A DNA stretch of 64,000 nucleotides from Streptomyces zhaozhouensis (GCF_900230195.1 NZ_OCNE01000025.1:1-64000), one strand, 5' to 3'; positions 7,544 through 17,737 are shown, numbered from the stretch's first letter. Numbers and translations are program-made. The notes: generated by a model from the letters alone, not told the origin.

Positions 7544-9304
7544 GTGAGCGAGCACCAGACATCCGGCCATCGCCGGCGACCCGGCGAGCACCCCGGGGAC
7601 CACGCCGGGGCGCCCCCCGGGGAACGCCGGGAGCCGGCCGGCGGGGCGCCCGGGGCGACGGGCACGACCGGCACCGCGGAGGACGGCGTGCTGCGGGTGC
7701 GGCTGGGCGCGCTGCGCGAGTTGGTGGGTCTCTCCAGGACCCGGCTCGACGAGCGGGTGCTCGCCGAGGCGGGGCGCGTGCTGGACGAGGCGGCGGCGCG
7801 CGACCGTCTGCCGCGCGCCTACACGACGGTGGCGATCGCGGGGGCGACCGGCAGCGGCAAGTCGACGCTCTTCAACGCGCTGGCCGGGGCGCAGCTCTCC
7901 GAGGCGGGGGTGCGCCGCCCGACGACGGCCTCGCCGGTCTCCTGCACCTGGGAGGCGGGCCGGGAACAGAGCCCCGACGGGCTGCTGGAGCGGCTGGGGG
8001 TGCCGGCCAGGGCGCGGCGGCGCGCTCATGTGCTGGACCCGGGGCTGCGTGGCCTGATCCTGCTGGACCTGCCGGACTACGACTCGGTCGACCCGGCCCA
8101 CCGCGAGCAGGTGGACCGGCTGCTGGGCCTGGTCGACGCGGTGGTGTGGGTGGTGGACCCGGAGAAGTACGCGGACGCGCTGCTGCACGAGCGGTATCTG
8201 CGGGCGTTCGCCGGACACGCCGACGTCTCGTTGATCGTGCTCAACCAGGCAGACCGGCTGCCGCCGGAGGCCGTCGACGCGGTCCTGGACGACCTGCGCC
8301 GGCTGCTGGACGAGCGCGGGGTGGCGCTGGGCGAGCACGGGGAGCCGGGCGCGTGGGTGCTGGCCGGTTCGGCGCTGACGGGGGACGGGGTGGGGGAACT
8401 GCGCAAGCTGATCGGCGAGTTGGTGGCGGCGCGGACGGCCGCCGCGCGGAGGCTGGCGGCGGACGTGGACAGCGTGGCGCGCGGCCTGGAGCCGGTCTAC
8501 GTGGCGGACGGCGCGCAGGCGCCGGTCGGGCTGACGGACGACGCGCGGGAGGAGTTCGGCGACCGGCTGGCGGCGGCGGTCGGGGCGCCGGCCGCCGGGC
8601 TTGCCGCCGAGCGCGGCTGGCTGCGCCGCGCGGACCGGGCGTGCGGCACGCCGCTGGCGCAGGGGCTGCGGCGGCTGGTGGCGCGGCGGGCCGAACGGCG
8701 GGGCGAGCCGCCGGCGTTGGCGACGGGGCGGCTGCGCACCGACGTCTCGCCCGCGGTCTCGGCGCCGGTGGTGGAGCAGGCGGTGCGGCAGTTGTCCGAC
8801 GAGGCGGCGGAGGGGCTGCCGGAGCCGTGGGCGAGGGCGGTGCGGGAGGCGGCCTGGCGGGGGGCGGAGTCGCTGCCGGGCGCGTTGGAGCGCGCGCTGG
8901 GGGAGCGGGAACGCGGCCGGCCGCCCCGGCCGGGCTGGTGGTCGGCCGCGGCGGCGGGGCAGGCGGTGCTGTTGGCGACGCAACTGCTCGGTCTGTGCTG
9001 GCTACTGACGGTGTTGATCGGGCAGCCCGTGATGGGGCGCTGGCTGCCGCTGCTGCTGTTGTGCGCCGGCTCGGTGGGGGGTCCGTTGCTCGCGTGGGGC
9101 TGCCGGATCGCGGCGCGCGGCCCGGCGCACGCCCACGGGCGTGCGGAGGAGTGGCGAATGCGCCGTCTGGCCGCCGAGTTGGGGCACCGTCAGGTCGTGG
9201 AGCCGGTCGCCGCCGAGCTGATGCGCTACCGCGAGGTCCGGGAACGTTTCGTGGTGGCGGCTTCACCCGAAGGGGGGACGGAGTTGTCCACATCAGGCGG
9301 GTAA
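7544..9304 (+). CDS. YfjP-type membrane-associated GTPase, second of a pair
   Basis: A 586-residue GTPase with a GTG start preceded by GGGAG. The first 45 residues are Gly/Pro/Arg-rich and disordered. G1 is GATGSGKST (100-108), G3 DLPDYDS (175-181) and G4 NQAD (234-237), all intact, unlike the neighbouring paralogue, whose G4 is degenerate. A helical region follows. Two hydrophobic segments near residues 466-492 and 500-520 form a membrane hairpin, and a basic helical tail ends the protein. GTPases of this group are related to dynamins and Era-like proteins. The membrane hairpin in one member of the pair suggests that this one anchors the complex. Confidence is high for the GTPase fold and low for the biological role. 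Confidence 0.8.
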   Translation: MSEHQTSGHRRRPGEHPGDHAGAPPGERREPAGGAPGATGTTGTAEDGVLRVRLGALRELVGLSRTRLDERVLAEAGRVLDEAAARDRLPRAYTTVAIAGATGSGKSTLFNALAGAQLSEAGVRRPTTASPVSCTWEAGREQSPDGLLERLGVPARARRRAHVLDPGLRGLILLDLPDYDSVDPAHREQVDRLLGLVDAVVWVVDPEKYADALLHERYLRAFAGHADVSLIVLNQADRLPPEAVDAVLDDLRRLLDERGVALGEHGEPGAWVLAGSALTGDGVGELRKLIGELVAARTAAARRLAADVDSVARGLEPVYVADGAQAPVGLTDDAREEFGDRLAAAVGAPAAGLAAERGWLRRADRACGTPLAQGLRRLVARRAERRGEPPALATGRLRTDVSPAVSAPVVEQAVRQLSDEAAEGLPEPWARAVREAAWRGAESLPGALERALGERERGRPPRPGWWSAAAAGQAVLLATQLLGLCWLLTVLIGQPVMGRWLPLLLLCAGSVGGPLLAWGCRIAARGPAHAHGRAEEWRMRRLAAELGHRQVVEPVAAELMRYREVRERFVVAASPEGGTELSTSGG

Positions 9305-9530
9305 TCCACAGGCTCCAGCGGAATTCGGGCGACTGCCCCACCATGGTCCCCGGTGAGGCGTTCGCCGAAGCCCCCAGGTAACGATTCGACTTCGGAACGT
9401 GTGAGCCACCCGTTCGGTGGGGACATCGGTCAACTGCCTCTCTACGATCCACCGTACGCACGGGGATGTTGATGAGCGTGCCGTCGGAAGACACGGCTGC
9501 GCCTTGTGATCTCGTGGAGGGGACACACAC

Positions 9531-10934
9531 ATGAAGCACGCGCGCAAGCGGGTGGTATCCCGCCTTGCGGCCACGGCCGTGGCCTCCGGGCTCATAGCGG
9601 GGGGCGCCCTTGCCGCCGCCGGCTCCGCCGTCGCCGAGCAGAACCCGCGCAGCGGAGGAGCCACCGCGGTCAACGAGGGTCTCCAGGTGCAGGACGGGGT
9701 GAACGTCACCCACAACGGCGAGACCGACACCTACCGCGCCGGGCTGTTCTACCTGACCGCCGACGACGGCGGCACGTTGAAGACCTACTGCATCGACTTC
9801 GCCACCGGCGCGCAGACCGGCGCCATGTACAAGGAGACCAGCTGGGAGTCGTCGACTCTCCACGGGAACCCGGACGCCGGGAAGATCCACTGGATCCTGC
9901 AGAACTCGTTCCCCGCGGTGAACGACCTCGCCTCGCTCGCCGGCCAGGCCGGCGCCGAGTCGCTGAACGAGGAGCAGGCCGCCGCCGGCACGCAGGCCGC
10001 GATCTGGGAGCTGTCGGACGGCGTCGACGCCGTCCCGACCAACGAGAACGCCGCCAAGCTCACCGACTGGCTGCTGGAGAACGCGGGTGAGGTCGCCGAG
10101 CCCGGCGCCTCCCTGGAGCTGACCCCGCCGCAGGTCTCCGGCCAGCCCGGCGAGATCGTCGGCCCGGTCACGGTCAACTCCAGTGCGGAGTCGGTCTTCG
10201 TCACGCCGGACGCCAGCGCGACCGAGCAGGGCGTGACCATCGTCGACGTCAACGGCGAGTACATCACCGAGGACCAGCCGGTCAGCGGCGGTACCGAGCT
10301 GTACTTCTCGATCCCCGAGGACGCGGCCGACGGCTCCGCCTCGCTGACCGCCACCGCCACCTCGCAGGTGCCGCTCGGTCGTGCCTTCACCGGCATCGAC
10401 ACCCGGACCCAGACCATGATCCTGGCCGGGTCCTCCGACTCCTCCGTCACCGCCAACGCCAGCGTCAGCTGGGCGGCCCCGGGCCAGCCCGCCGTCGCGG
10501 TCAACGCGGTGGAGAAGTGCGTCGAGGGCGGCGTGGAGATCACCGCCAGCAACGAGGGCGACGTGCCGTTCGCCTTCGAGCTGGACGGCGAGTCCTACGA
10601 GATCGCGGCCGGCGAGTCGCAGTCCGTCGTGGTCCCGGTCGAGAACGGCCAGGCCTACGAGATCACCATCGACAACGCGATCGAGGGTGCCGAGCCCTGG
10701 GTCTTCACCGGCGTGCTCGACTGCGAGACCGGTGACGACGGCGGCCAGGAGCAGGTCAACGAGCCCGCCCCGGCCAGCACCGGTGGCGAGGGCGAGGACG
10801 GCGCCGACCTGGCCGAGACCGGCAGCAGCGGCGGCAGCCCGATGCTGATCGGCGGCATCGCCGTGGCCCTGCTGGTCGTCGGTGGCGGCGTGGTGTTCTT
10901 CATGCGTCGTCGTTCCGCCGCCGCGGGGCAGTGA
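9531..10934 (+). CDS. Thioester-domain cell-wall-anchored protein with LAETG sorting signal
   Basis: A 467-residue exported surface protein. Residues 1-35 form a signal peptide (KRVVSRLAAT, hydrophobic core, AVAEQ). A thioester domain follows, in which Cys87 (TYCIDF) and Gln155 (GTQAAIWE, the TQxA motif) are expected to form an internal Cys-Gln thioester able to bond covalently to a target amine. Residues 180-420 are acidic, Ser/Thr-rich beta domains. The C-terminus has LAETG (427-431), a hydrophobic segment (about 437-458) and MRRR, the class E sortase signal of Streptomyces. GGAGGGG-type RBS sequence precedes the ATG. The gene stands alone between terminator and promoter regions, so it is probably monocistronic. 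Confidence 0.9.
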   Translation: MKHARKRVVSRLAATAVASGLIAGGALAAAGSAVAEQNPRSGGATAVNEGLQVQDGVNVTHNGETDTYRAGLFYLTADDGGTLKTYCIDFATGAQTGAMYKETSWESSTLHGNPDAGKIHWILQNSFPAVNDLASLAGQAGAESLNEEQAAAGTQAAIWELSDGVDAVPTNENAAKLTDWLLENAGEVAEPGASLELTPPQVSGQPGEIVGPVTVNSSAESVFVTPDASATEQGVTIVDVNGEYITEDQPVSGGTELYFSIPEDAADGSASLTATATSQVPLGRAFTGIDTRTQTMILAGSSDSSVTANASVSWAAPGQPAVAVNAVEKCVEGGVEITASNEGDVPFAFELDGESYEIAAGESQSVVVPVENGQAYEITIDNAIEGAEPWVFTGVLDCETGDDGGQEQVNEPAPASTGGEGEDGADLAETGSSGGSPMLIGGIAVALLVVGGGVVFFMRRRSAAAGQ

Positions 10935-11014
10935 CCGAGGCACGGACAGCTAGGGCGAGCGTCGCCGCACCGCTGACGTTCGCCAGGGCCTGACGGGGCT
11001 TACCGTCGGGCACC

Positions 11015-11043
11015 GGGGGCGGACCCGCCAAGGGTCCGCCCCC
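11015..11043 (+). terminator. Terminator downstream of the thioester-domain gene
   Basis: GGGGGCGGACCC pairs perfectly with GGGTCCGCCCCC across a five-base loop, about 80 bases after the stop. A short T-containing tail (CCCGTTTG) follows. Confidence 0.75.
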
Positions 11044-11221
11044 TCCCGTTTGCCCGCGCGCCCGGCCGCGCGCGGGCCCCCGCCCCGTCCGCGTTCGCGT
11101 CGCCCGCCACACCGGTCCCACCGCGTGCACGGACCGGCACCGGTTTCGTCCGGCGCGTGGCCATGCGGCAGGATGGAGGCAGGCTTCCCACCCACTGACG
11201 ACAGCTGCCGGACGGTTTCTC

Positions 11222-12886
11222 TTGGCTGAGTACATCTACACCATGCGCAAGACGCGCAAGGCCCACGGCGACAAGGTGATCCTGGACAACGTCACCCTGA
11301 GCTTCCTGCCCGGGGCCAAGATCGGTGTCGTGGGCCCCAACGGCGCCGGCAAGTCCACGGTCCTCAAGATCATGGCCGGTCTGGAGCAGCCCTCCAACGG
11401 CGACGCGTTCCTCACCCCCGGCTACACGGTGGGCATCCTGATGCAGGAGCCGCCGCTGGACGAGTCGAAGACGGTGCTGGAGAACGTCCAGGAGGGCGTC
11501 GCCGAGACCAAGGCGAAGCTCGACCGGTTCAACGCCATCGCCGAGCAGATGGCCACCGAGTACACCGACGCCCTGGGCGAGGAGATGGGACAGCTCCAGG
11601 AGGAGCTCGACCACGCCGGCGCCTGGGACCTGGACGCGCAGCTCGACCAGGCGATGGACGCCCTCGGCTGCCCGCCGGGCGACTGGCCGGTGACGCACCT
11701 CTCCGGCGGTGAGAAGCGCCGCGTCGCGCTCTGCAAGCTCCTGCTCGAACAGCCCGACCTGCTCCTTCTCGACGAGCCCACCAACCACCTGGACGCCGAG
11801 TCCGTCCAGTGGCTGGAGCAGCACCTCGCCAAGTACCCGGGCACCGTGGTGGCCATCACCCACGACCGGTACTTCCTGGACAACGTGGCCGAGTGGATCC
11901 TGGAGCTGGACCGGGGCCGCGCCTACGTCTACGAGGGCAACTACTCCAAGTACCTGGAGACCAAGCAGACCCGTCTCAAGGTCGAGGGCCAGAAGGACGC
12001 CAAGCGCGCCAAGCGCCTCAAGGAGGAGCTGGACTGGGTCCGCTCCAACGCCAAGGGCCGGCAGGCCAAGTCCCGCGCCCGACTGGCCCGTTACGAGGAG
12101 ATGGCCGCCGAGGCGGAGAAGACCAGGAAGCTGGACTTCGAGGAGATCCAGATCCCGCCGGGCCCCCGGCTGGGCAACGTGGTCGTCGAGGCGGACAGGC
12201 TCGGCAAGGCCTTCGGCGAGAAGATCCTGGTGGACGGCCTGTCGTTCACCCTTCCGAGGAACGGCATCGTCGGCGTCATCGGCCCGAACGGCGCGGGCAA
12301 GACCACGCTGTTCAAGATGATCCTCGGCATGGAGAGCGTCGACTCCGGCTCGGTGCGGGTCGGCGACACCGTGCAGATCTCCTACGTCGACCAGTCCCGC
12401 GCCAACATCGACCCCAAGAAGACCCTGTGGGAGGTCGTCTCCGACGGGCTGGACTACATCAACGTCGGCCAGGTCGAGATGCCCTCCCGCGCCTACGTCA
12501 GCGCGTTCGGCTTCAAGGGCCCCGACCAGCAGAAGCCGGCCGGCATCCTCTCCGGCGGCGAGCGGAACCGGCTCAACCTGGCGCTCACCCTCAAGCAGGG
12601 CGGCAACCTGCTGCTCCTCGACGAGCCGACCAACGACCTGGACGTGGAGACGCTCTCCTCGCTGGAGAACGCGCTGCTGGAGTTCCCCGGCTGCGCCGTG
12701 GTCGTCTCCCACGACCGGTGGTTCCTGGACCGCGTGGCGACGCACATCCTGGCCTACGAGGGCGAGTCCCGCTGGTTCTGGTTCGAGGGGAACTTCGAGT
12801 CCTACGAGAAGAACAAGATCGAGCGGCTGGGCCCCGAGGCCTCGCGTCCGCACCGCACCTCCTACAAGAAGCTGACCCGGGGCTGA
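11222..12886 (+). CDS. ettA: Energy-dependent translational throttle protein EttA (ABC-F ATPase)
   Basis: A 554-residue soluble ABC-F protein that binds the ribosomal E site and gates translation according to ATP/ADP level. It has two ABC domains. Walker A GPNGAGKST is at 38-46 with signature LSGGEKRR near 161, and a second Walker A GPNGAGKTT is near 354 with LSGGERNR near 443. Both Walker B motifs end in LLLLDEPTN. The interdomain linker (about 240-320) is highly charged, as in EttA. The start is TTG. MAEYIYTM aligns with the first residues of EttA from other bacteria, so this weak codon is preferred over the later ATG. Length is typical. Two bases separate its stop from the thioesterase gene. 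Confidence 0.93.
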   Translation: MAEYIYTMRKTRKAHGDKVILDNVTLSFLPGAKIGVVGPNGAGKSTVLKIMAGLEQPSNGDAFLTPGYTVGILMQEPPLDESKTVLENVQEGVAETKAKLDRFNAIAEQMATEYTDALGEEMGQLQEELDHAGAWDLDAQLDQAMDALGCPPGDWPVTHLSGGEKRRVALCKLLLEQPDLLLLDEPTNHLDAESVQWLEQHLAKYPGTVVAITHDRYFLDNVAEWILELDRGRAYVYEGNYSKYLETKQTRLKVEGQKDAKRAKRLKEELDWVRSNAKGRQAKSRARLARYEEMAAEAEKTRKLDFEEIQIPPGPRLGNVVVEADRLGKAFGEKILVDGLSFTLPRNGIVGVIGPNGAGKTTLFKMILGMESVDSGSVRVGDTVQISYVDQSRANIDPKKTLWEVVSDGLDYINVGQVEMPSRAYVSAFGFKGPDQQKPAGILSGGERNRLNLALTLKQGGNLLLLDEPTNDLDVETLSSLENALLEFPGCAVVVSHDRWFLDRVATHILAYEGESRWFWFEGNFESYEKNKIERLGPEASRPHRTSYKKLTRG

Positions 12887-12888
12887 CG

Positions 12889-13317
12889 ATGCGTCATCGC
12901 TACGAATGCCCGCTGCGCTGGTCGGACATGGACGCCTTCGGCCATGTCAACAACGTGGTCTTTCTGCGCTATCTGGAGGAGGCGCGGATAGACTTCATGT
13001 TCCGGCTGGCGCGGCAGGCCGACTCCGGCGCGTTCACGGGTGGTTCCGTGGTCGCGCGGCATGAGATCGACTACCGCAAGCCGCTCGTTCACCGTCCCGA
13101 ACCGGTCGTGATCGAGCTGTGGGTGAGCAAGTTGGGCCACGCCTCGGTCACCGTCGACTACGAGATCAAGGACGAGCGGGGCGTCTACGTCAACGCGCGC
13201 ACGGTCGTGGTCCCGTTCGACCTGGATCTGGGCAAGCCGCGTCGGCTCACCGACGACGAGCGGGGCTTTCTCTCCCGTTACCAGGACGACGAGACGGGAA
13301 GCACCCTCGACACATGA
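12889..13317 (+). CDS. Acyl-CoA thioesterase of the hotdog (4HBT/YbgC) family
   Basis: 142 residues forming a single hotdog domain. The N-terminal signature RWSDMDAFGHVNNVVFLRYL contains the catalytic Asp and the His-Val-Asn-Asn loop typical of 4-hydroxybenzoyl-CoA thioesterase-like enzymes, followed by the central helix EEARIDFMF. The substrate cannot be told from sequence and is probably a medium or aryl acyl-CoA. The ATG lies two bases after the ettA stop, and the stop overlaps the next ATG (ATGA), so the three genes form one transcription unit. Confidence 0.88.
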   Translation: MRHRYECPLRWSDMDAFGHVNNVVFLRYLEEARIDFMFRLARQADSGAFTGGSVVARHEIDYRKPLVHRPEPVVIELWVSKLGHASVTVDYEIKDERGVYVNARTVVVPFDLDLGKPRRLTDDERGFLSRYQDDETGSTLDT

Positions 13318-13973
13318 CCAGCCAGTCCGAGTTGGCCTTCGCCGAGTCCGGGGAGGCGGCCGAACTGGTCGCCTTCCTGGGGCGGCAGCTGCGCTGGGAC
13401 CGCACGGCGGCGGCGCGGCTGAAGGTCGAGGGGGAGGTGCTGGCCGTCTTCACCCGGCCGGCCAGGTTCGAGGCGCTGGTGGTGCGGCCCGTGCGGCTGG
13501 CCGCCGGCGCCGGCCCGCTGGACCGCACGGTCTCGGTGGGCGAGCTGGTCGAGTCGCTGGACGAGGAACGCGAGGCCGTGCGGCTGCCGGCGGCCGTGAC
13601 CGGCCCGGCCTGGGCCGGTCTGCTGCCGCCGCGCGGCGGCTGGCGGCCGGTGGCCGAGCTGCCGCACCGCGCGGTGTGGGAGGCGGCGACGGCCGTGGTC
13701 GCCGAGTTCCGGGAGCGCACGGAGGGGCTCGCGCCGGCGGAACGCACCAGGGCGACGCTGGACGCGCTGGCCGAGGAGATCTGGTCGCGCTCCCTGCCGG
13801 AGACCAAGCTGCCGCTGCGCGCCGTGCACGCCGCGCACGCGCTGGGTCTGCTCCGCGCGCACGCGCCGGTGCGCGTGCTGGAACGCGGTGGCTGGCTGCG
13901 GATGCGCACCGCCCTGGGCTCGACGGCGGTCCGCCCCCGAGGCACCGGCGGCCTGGGCGTCACCCCGCTCTAG
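13314..13973 (+). CDS. Conserved actinobacterial protein of unknown function
   Basis: 219 residues, soluble, Ala/Arg-rich, with no catalytic motif I recognise. It contains WDRTAAARLKVEGEVLAVFT, a beta-rich first half, and a helical second half ending in a basic segment (GGWLRMRTALGSTAVRPR). The ATG overlaps the thioesterase stop by four bases, so it is translationally coupled to it and to ettA upstream. I recall similar proteins in the same place in other Streptomyces, but no function. Confidence 0.75.
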   Translation: MTSQSELAFAESGEAAELVAFLGRQLRWDRTAAARLKVEGEVLAVFTRPARFEALVVRPVRLAAGAGPLDRTVSVGELVESLDEEREAVRLPAAVTGPAWAGLLPPRGGWRPVAELPHRAVWEAATAVVAEFRERTEGLAPAERTRATLDALAEEIWSRSLPETKLPLRAVHAAHALGLLRAHAPVRVLERGGWLRMRTALGSTAVRPRGTGGLGVTPL

Positions 13974-14036
13974 CGGGCCGTCCGCGGTCGCACCCGCCGG
14001 GTCCGGCTCGGCTGCCGCGTCTGCGACCATGGAGCC

Positions 14037-14423
14037 ATGGAGATCCAGCAGCTGACGTTCTACGAGCGGGTCGGGGGCGAGCCGACCTTCCGGGCGTTGG
14101 TCCACCGGTTCTACCAGGGGGTGGCGGAGGACCCGATCCTGCGGCCGATGTACCCGGAGGAGGACCTGGGGCCCGCCGAGGACCGGCTGGCGCTCTTCCT
14201 CATGCAGTACTGGGGCGGGCCGCGCACCTACAGCGAGACCAGGGGGCACCCGCGGCTGCGGATGCGGCACGTTCCGTTCACCGTGGACCGCGCCGCGCAC
14301 GACGCCTGGTTGGCGCACATGCGGGACGCGGTCGACAGCGTCGGACTTGAGCCGGAGCTGGAGAAGCAGCTGTGGGACTACCTGGTCTTCGCCGCGCGTT
14401 CCATGGTCAACACCCCCGACTGA
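14037..14423 (+). CDS. glbO: Group II truncated haemoglobin GlbO
   Basis: 128 residues, the usual size for a 2-on-2 globin. The expected haem-pocket residues are present: Tyr B10 in HRFYQGV, the CD1 tyrosine in RPMYPE, the proximal His F8 in RMRHVPF, and the group II Trp G8 in HDAWLAHM. In actinomycetes GlbO binds O2 tightly and interacts with lipids or terminal oxidases, or detoxifies reactive nitrogen and oxygen species. It has its own upstream region and converges on the ABC exporter genes with only 24 bases between stops. Confidence 0.93.
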   Translation: MEIQQLTFYERVGGEPTFRALVHRFYQGVAEDPILRPMYPEEDLGPAEDRLALFLMQYWGGPRTYSETRGHPRLRMRHVPFTVDRAAHDAWLAHMRDAVDSVGLEPELEKQLWDYLVFAARSMVNTPD

Positions 14424-14445
14424 CCCGGAGCCTCGGGGCCGGGTC
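14422..14445. terminator. Short bidirectional terminator between glbO and the ABC permease
   Basis: GACCCGG and CCGGGTC form a seven-base stem with a ten-base loop that overlaps the glbO stop codon and lies just before the stop of the converging permease gene. Confidence 0.5.
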
Positions 14446-14447
14446 GG

Positions 14448-15511
14448 TCAGGCGTCGTCCCAGCGGAAGAGCCGCGAGGCCACAAAGGTCAGCACCGCCG
14501 CGAAGAGCAGCAGCCCGCCGATCGCCGGCAGCGCCGCTCCCCAGCTCTCACCCCGCGACAGGACGCCCTGCGACGCCTCGTTGAGGTGCTTCAGCGGCAT
14601 CACGTTCGAGACGGTCCGCAACCAGCCCGGCATGTTCTCCAGCGGGAAGAAGGAGCCGGAGAGGAACGCCATCGGCATGACCACGAGCTGGAGCACCGCG
14701 TTGGCGGCCTCCTCCGACTTGGCCCAGGCGCCGATGAGCAGCCCCACCGACATGAACGCGAGCGTCCCGCTGGCCACCAGCGGAAGCACCAGCCACCAAC
14801 TGCCGGTCAGCTTCAGCCCGTAGAACGGGATGACGGCGATCGCGAGGAAGAGCGCGGTCTGGAGGAACGCCATGCCCAGGCTCACCCCGATCCGCGCGCC
14901 GATCACCGTGCCCGGGGATACGGGCGCCAGCCAGAGCCTGCGCAGGATGCGCTTCTTGCGCCAGTTGACCAGGGTGAACGCCGACATGAACGAGGAGCCC
15001 ATGGCGATCGCCCAGCCCAGCAGGCCGGGGGCCAGGTACTGGATGGCCTTGACCGACTTGTCCTCGACCTGGTCGGTGGCGAGTTCGTACGTCGCCGGCT
15101 GGCCGGTGGCCGCCAGGTTCGCGCTCTGCACCAGGGACTGCATCAGACCCTGCACGGTGCCGGCGCGGGCGGCATCGGCGGCCGAGTAGCGCAGCTCGAT
15201 CCGGCCCTCCTCGTCCTCCCAGACGGCCGCGTCCACGTCGCCGTCGCTGACCCGCGACAGCGCTTCCTCCCTGTCGTCGGTCTGCTCGACGTCCAGCGCC
15301 TCGGACAGCCCGCGGCGCTGCTCGGCCGGCATCTCGTCCAGCACGGCGACCTCGCCGACCTGGAGCACGTGGGAGCGGGGGGCGGAGTCGTTCTGGAAGA
15401 GCGCGCCGAAGAGAAGCAGGAACATCAGCGGGAAGACCAGGGTGAAGAAGGCCGCGGTGCGGTCCCGCAGCTGCCCCTTGACCATGGCGAGGGACAGGCT
15501 CTTGAAGGCGC

Positions 15512-15515
<4 letters not shown>
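14448..15515 (-). CDS. ABC-2 type exporter permease (DrrB-like)
   Basis: 355-residue membrane subunit of an ATP-driven exporter. An N-terminal TM segment (AAFFTLVFPLMFLLLFGALF) is followed by an extracytoplasmic domain of about 140 residues rich in Asp and Glu, then five more TM segments near the C-terminus. These include the ABC-2 signature region GSFFPLENMPGWL. This topology matches ABC2_membrane_3 permeases, which export drugs, lipids or polymers. The GTG start at 15515 overlaps the ATPase stop (GTGA), so both subunits are translationally coupled. The substrate is unknown. Confidence 0.88.
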
Positions 15516-16246
<731 letters not shown>

Positions 16247-16319
16247 CTTGGTGATGGTAGCCGTGGCCCCACCCCGGCCGGCCGGGCCCCTTCCAGGGAG
16301 ACGCCCGGCCGACGGGCGG

Positions 16320-17297
16320 TCACTGTCGGTAGATGCGCAACGTGGTCCAGGCGCCCACGTGGACGCGGTCCCCGTCGCGCAGCGGCACCGGGACGAACGG
16401 CTGGATCGCGTCCTCCGAGCCGTTGACCGTGGTGCCGTTGGTCGAGTCCTGGTCGACCACGGCCCAGCCGCCGTCGGGCTGCTCCACCAGGATCGCGTGC
16501 TGGTGGGAGACCCCGGGGTCCTCCGGCTGCCGCGACAGGTCGATGTCGGGGGCCTCACCCGTCGAGTTCCGCCGGCGGCCGATCGTCACCTGGGGGCCGC
16601 TGAGCGGCAACTGCTGCTCGGGGGCGTAGGCGGGCAGCGTCAGCTGCGCGGCCTCGGGGCCCGAGCGGTGCATCATCGCCGTGAAGTACTCGGGGTCGGG
16701 GCCGATCGAGACCAGCCAGCCGCCGCCGGTGGGCTGCCCCGGATACCCGGGCGGGCCCGGCTGGGGGGCGGGCTGGCTGGGCGGCGGCAGCATCCAGTCG
16801 CCGGTCGGCTGCGGGGGCGGGTAGCCCCCAGGGGCCCCCGGCTGCGGGGGCGGGGCCGACTGCGGAGGCGGGCCCGGCGGCGGCTGCTGGAAGGCGGGCG
16901 GTGCCGGCGGGGGGCCGCCGGGCGCGCCCTGCGGGGCGCCGGGGTAGGCGGGGGCCGGCGGGGTGTAGGTGGTGGGGGAGTTGGTGAGGAAGTTGTACCG
17001 GCACTCCTCGCAGAACGGCGCCTGCGCCTCACGCGGCGTGCGGCACTGCGGGCAGAGCTCGGCGGCGGGCATCGGCGCCGTGCCGGGGCCGCCGGGGTCC
17101 GGGTAGCCGGGCGGGCCGCCCTGTCCTGGATAGCCGAGAGGGCCGCCGTGCTGGCTCGGGCCGCCGTGCTGGCCGGGGAAGTCATGCGCCGGTGGAGGCG
17201 GCGGGGGCATCGCGACGGCGGGTGCCATGATGCGGTGCCCGCACACCTCGCACCAGTCATCGGCCATCGACTGGTGGCCGTTAGGGCAAGTCGGCAT
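16320..17297 (-). CDS. FHA-domain protein with two zinc ribbons
   Basis: 325 residues in three parts. Two CxxC ribbons (CPNGH...CEVCGHR, residues 4-21, and CPQC...CEECR, about 83-99) flank and precede a Pro/Gly/Gln-rich disordered linker of about 130 residues. The last 90 residues are an FHA domain (TIGRRRNSTG, VSHQHAI, DSTNGTTVNG), which binds phosphothreonine. FHA proteins are classical substrates or effectors of Ser/Thr kinases. In mycobacteria the FHA protein GarA is the target of PknG. Here an FHA protein is encoded just downstream of a PknG-type kinase and a PP2C phosphatase, with the same zinc-ribbon style, so it is probably their effector. AGGGGGAGG precedes the ATG. Confidence 0.88.
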   Translation of the reverse strand: MPTCPNGHQSMADDWCEVCGHRIMAPAVAMPPPPPPAHDFPGQHGGPSQHGGPLGYPGQGGPPGYPDPGGPGTAPMPAAELCPQCRTPREAQAPFCEECRYNFLTNSPTTYTPPAPAYPGAPQGAPGGPPPAPPAFQQPPPGPPPQSAPPPQPGAPGGYPPPQPTGDWMLPPPSQPAPQPGPPGYPGQPTGGGWLVSIGPDPEYFTAMMHRSGPEAAQLTLPAYAPEQQLPLSGPQVTIGRRRNSTGEAPDIDLSRQPEDPGVSHQHAILVEQPDGGWAVVDQDSTNGTTVNGSEDAIQPFVPVPLRDGDRVHVGAWTTLRIYRQ

Positions 17298-17737
17298 GGA
17301 ACTGCCTCCCCCTCACGTCACTTCTTCGCTCGTTGTCGGGACTGCGTCGGAACTGCCTCGGGACTGCTGTGTGGCTGGGCCATCTCATCAGCCTGCGGGA
17401 CGGGTGCCCCCAGCGAACAGTACCGGTCGCCGCATCCTGCAGGTCCACTACCTTCGCGGCCAATTTGCGGCTTCACGCGCGCGGGGCGGGCGGTGAACGG
17501 GCGAAGAGGGCCGTGGCCGGCGGGACTTCGGGGCTCTGACGGGGATTGTCAGTGGCGCACCGTACGATCCGCGATCAGAGCTTGACCCTGAGTCGTCACC
17601 GTGTGAGGTGTGCCATGCCGCGCGAAGGTTTCCTTTCCCGTCAGCCCCCGTCGCTTCGCCTTCCGTTCCTGTCCCGTCTCCTCCGTACCGGCCTCCGCCG
17701 GGTGTCGAGGGCCCTGCCGGGGCCCGGTCGGTCCCTT
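17298..17737. other. 440-base gap between the FHA and PP2C genes
   Basis: No convincing gene. Apparent reading frames here are GC-driven and continue as antisense of the PP2C gene. The right end (17709-17725, GGGCCC-N5-GGGCCC) may be a weak terminator for the PP2C transcript. The left 200 bases, relatively AT-richer around 17440-17570, should hold the FHA gene promoter and leader on the minus strand. Confidence 0.5.

Noticed and set aside
5555..8983. A minus-strand open frame of 1142 codons opposite the GTPase pair
   Set aside because: It consists of Arg/Pro/Gln repeats produced by GC-rich codons read backwards. It crosses the tRNA and two real genes.
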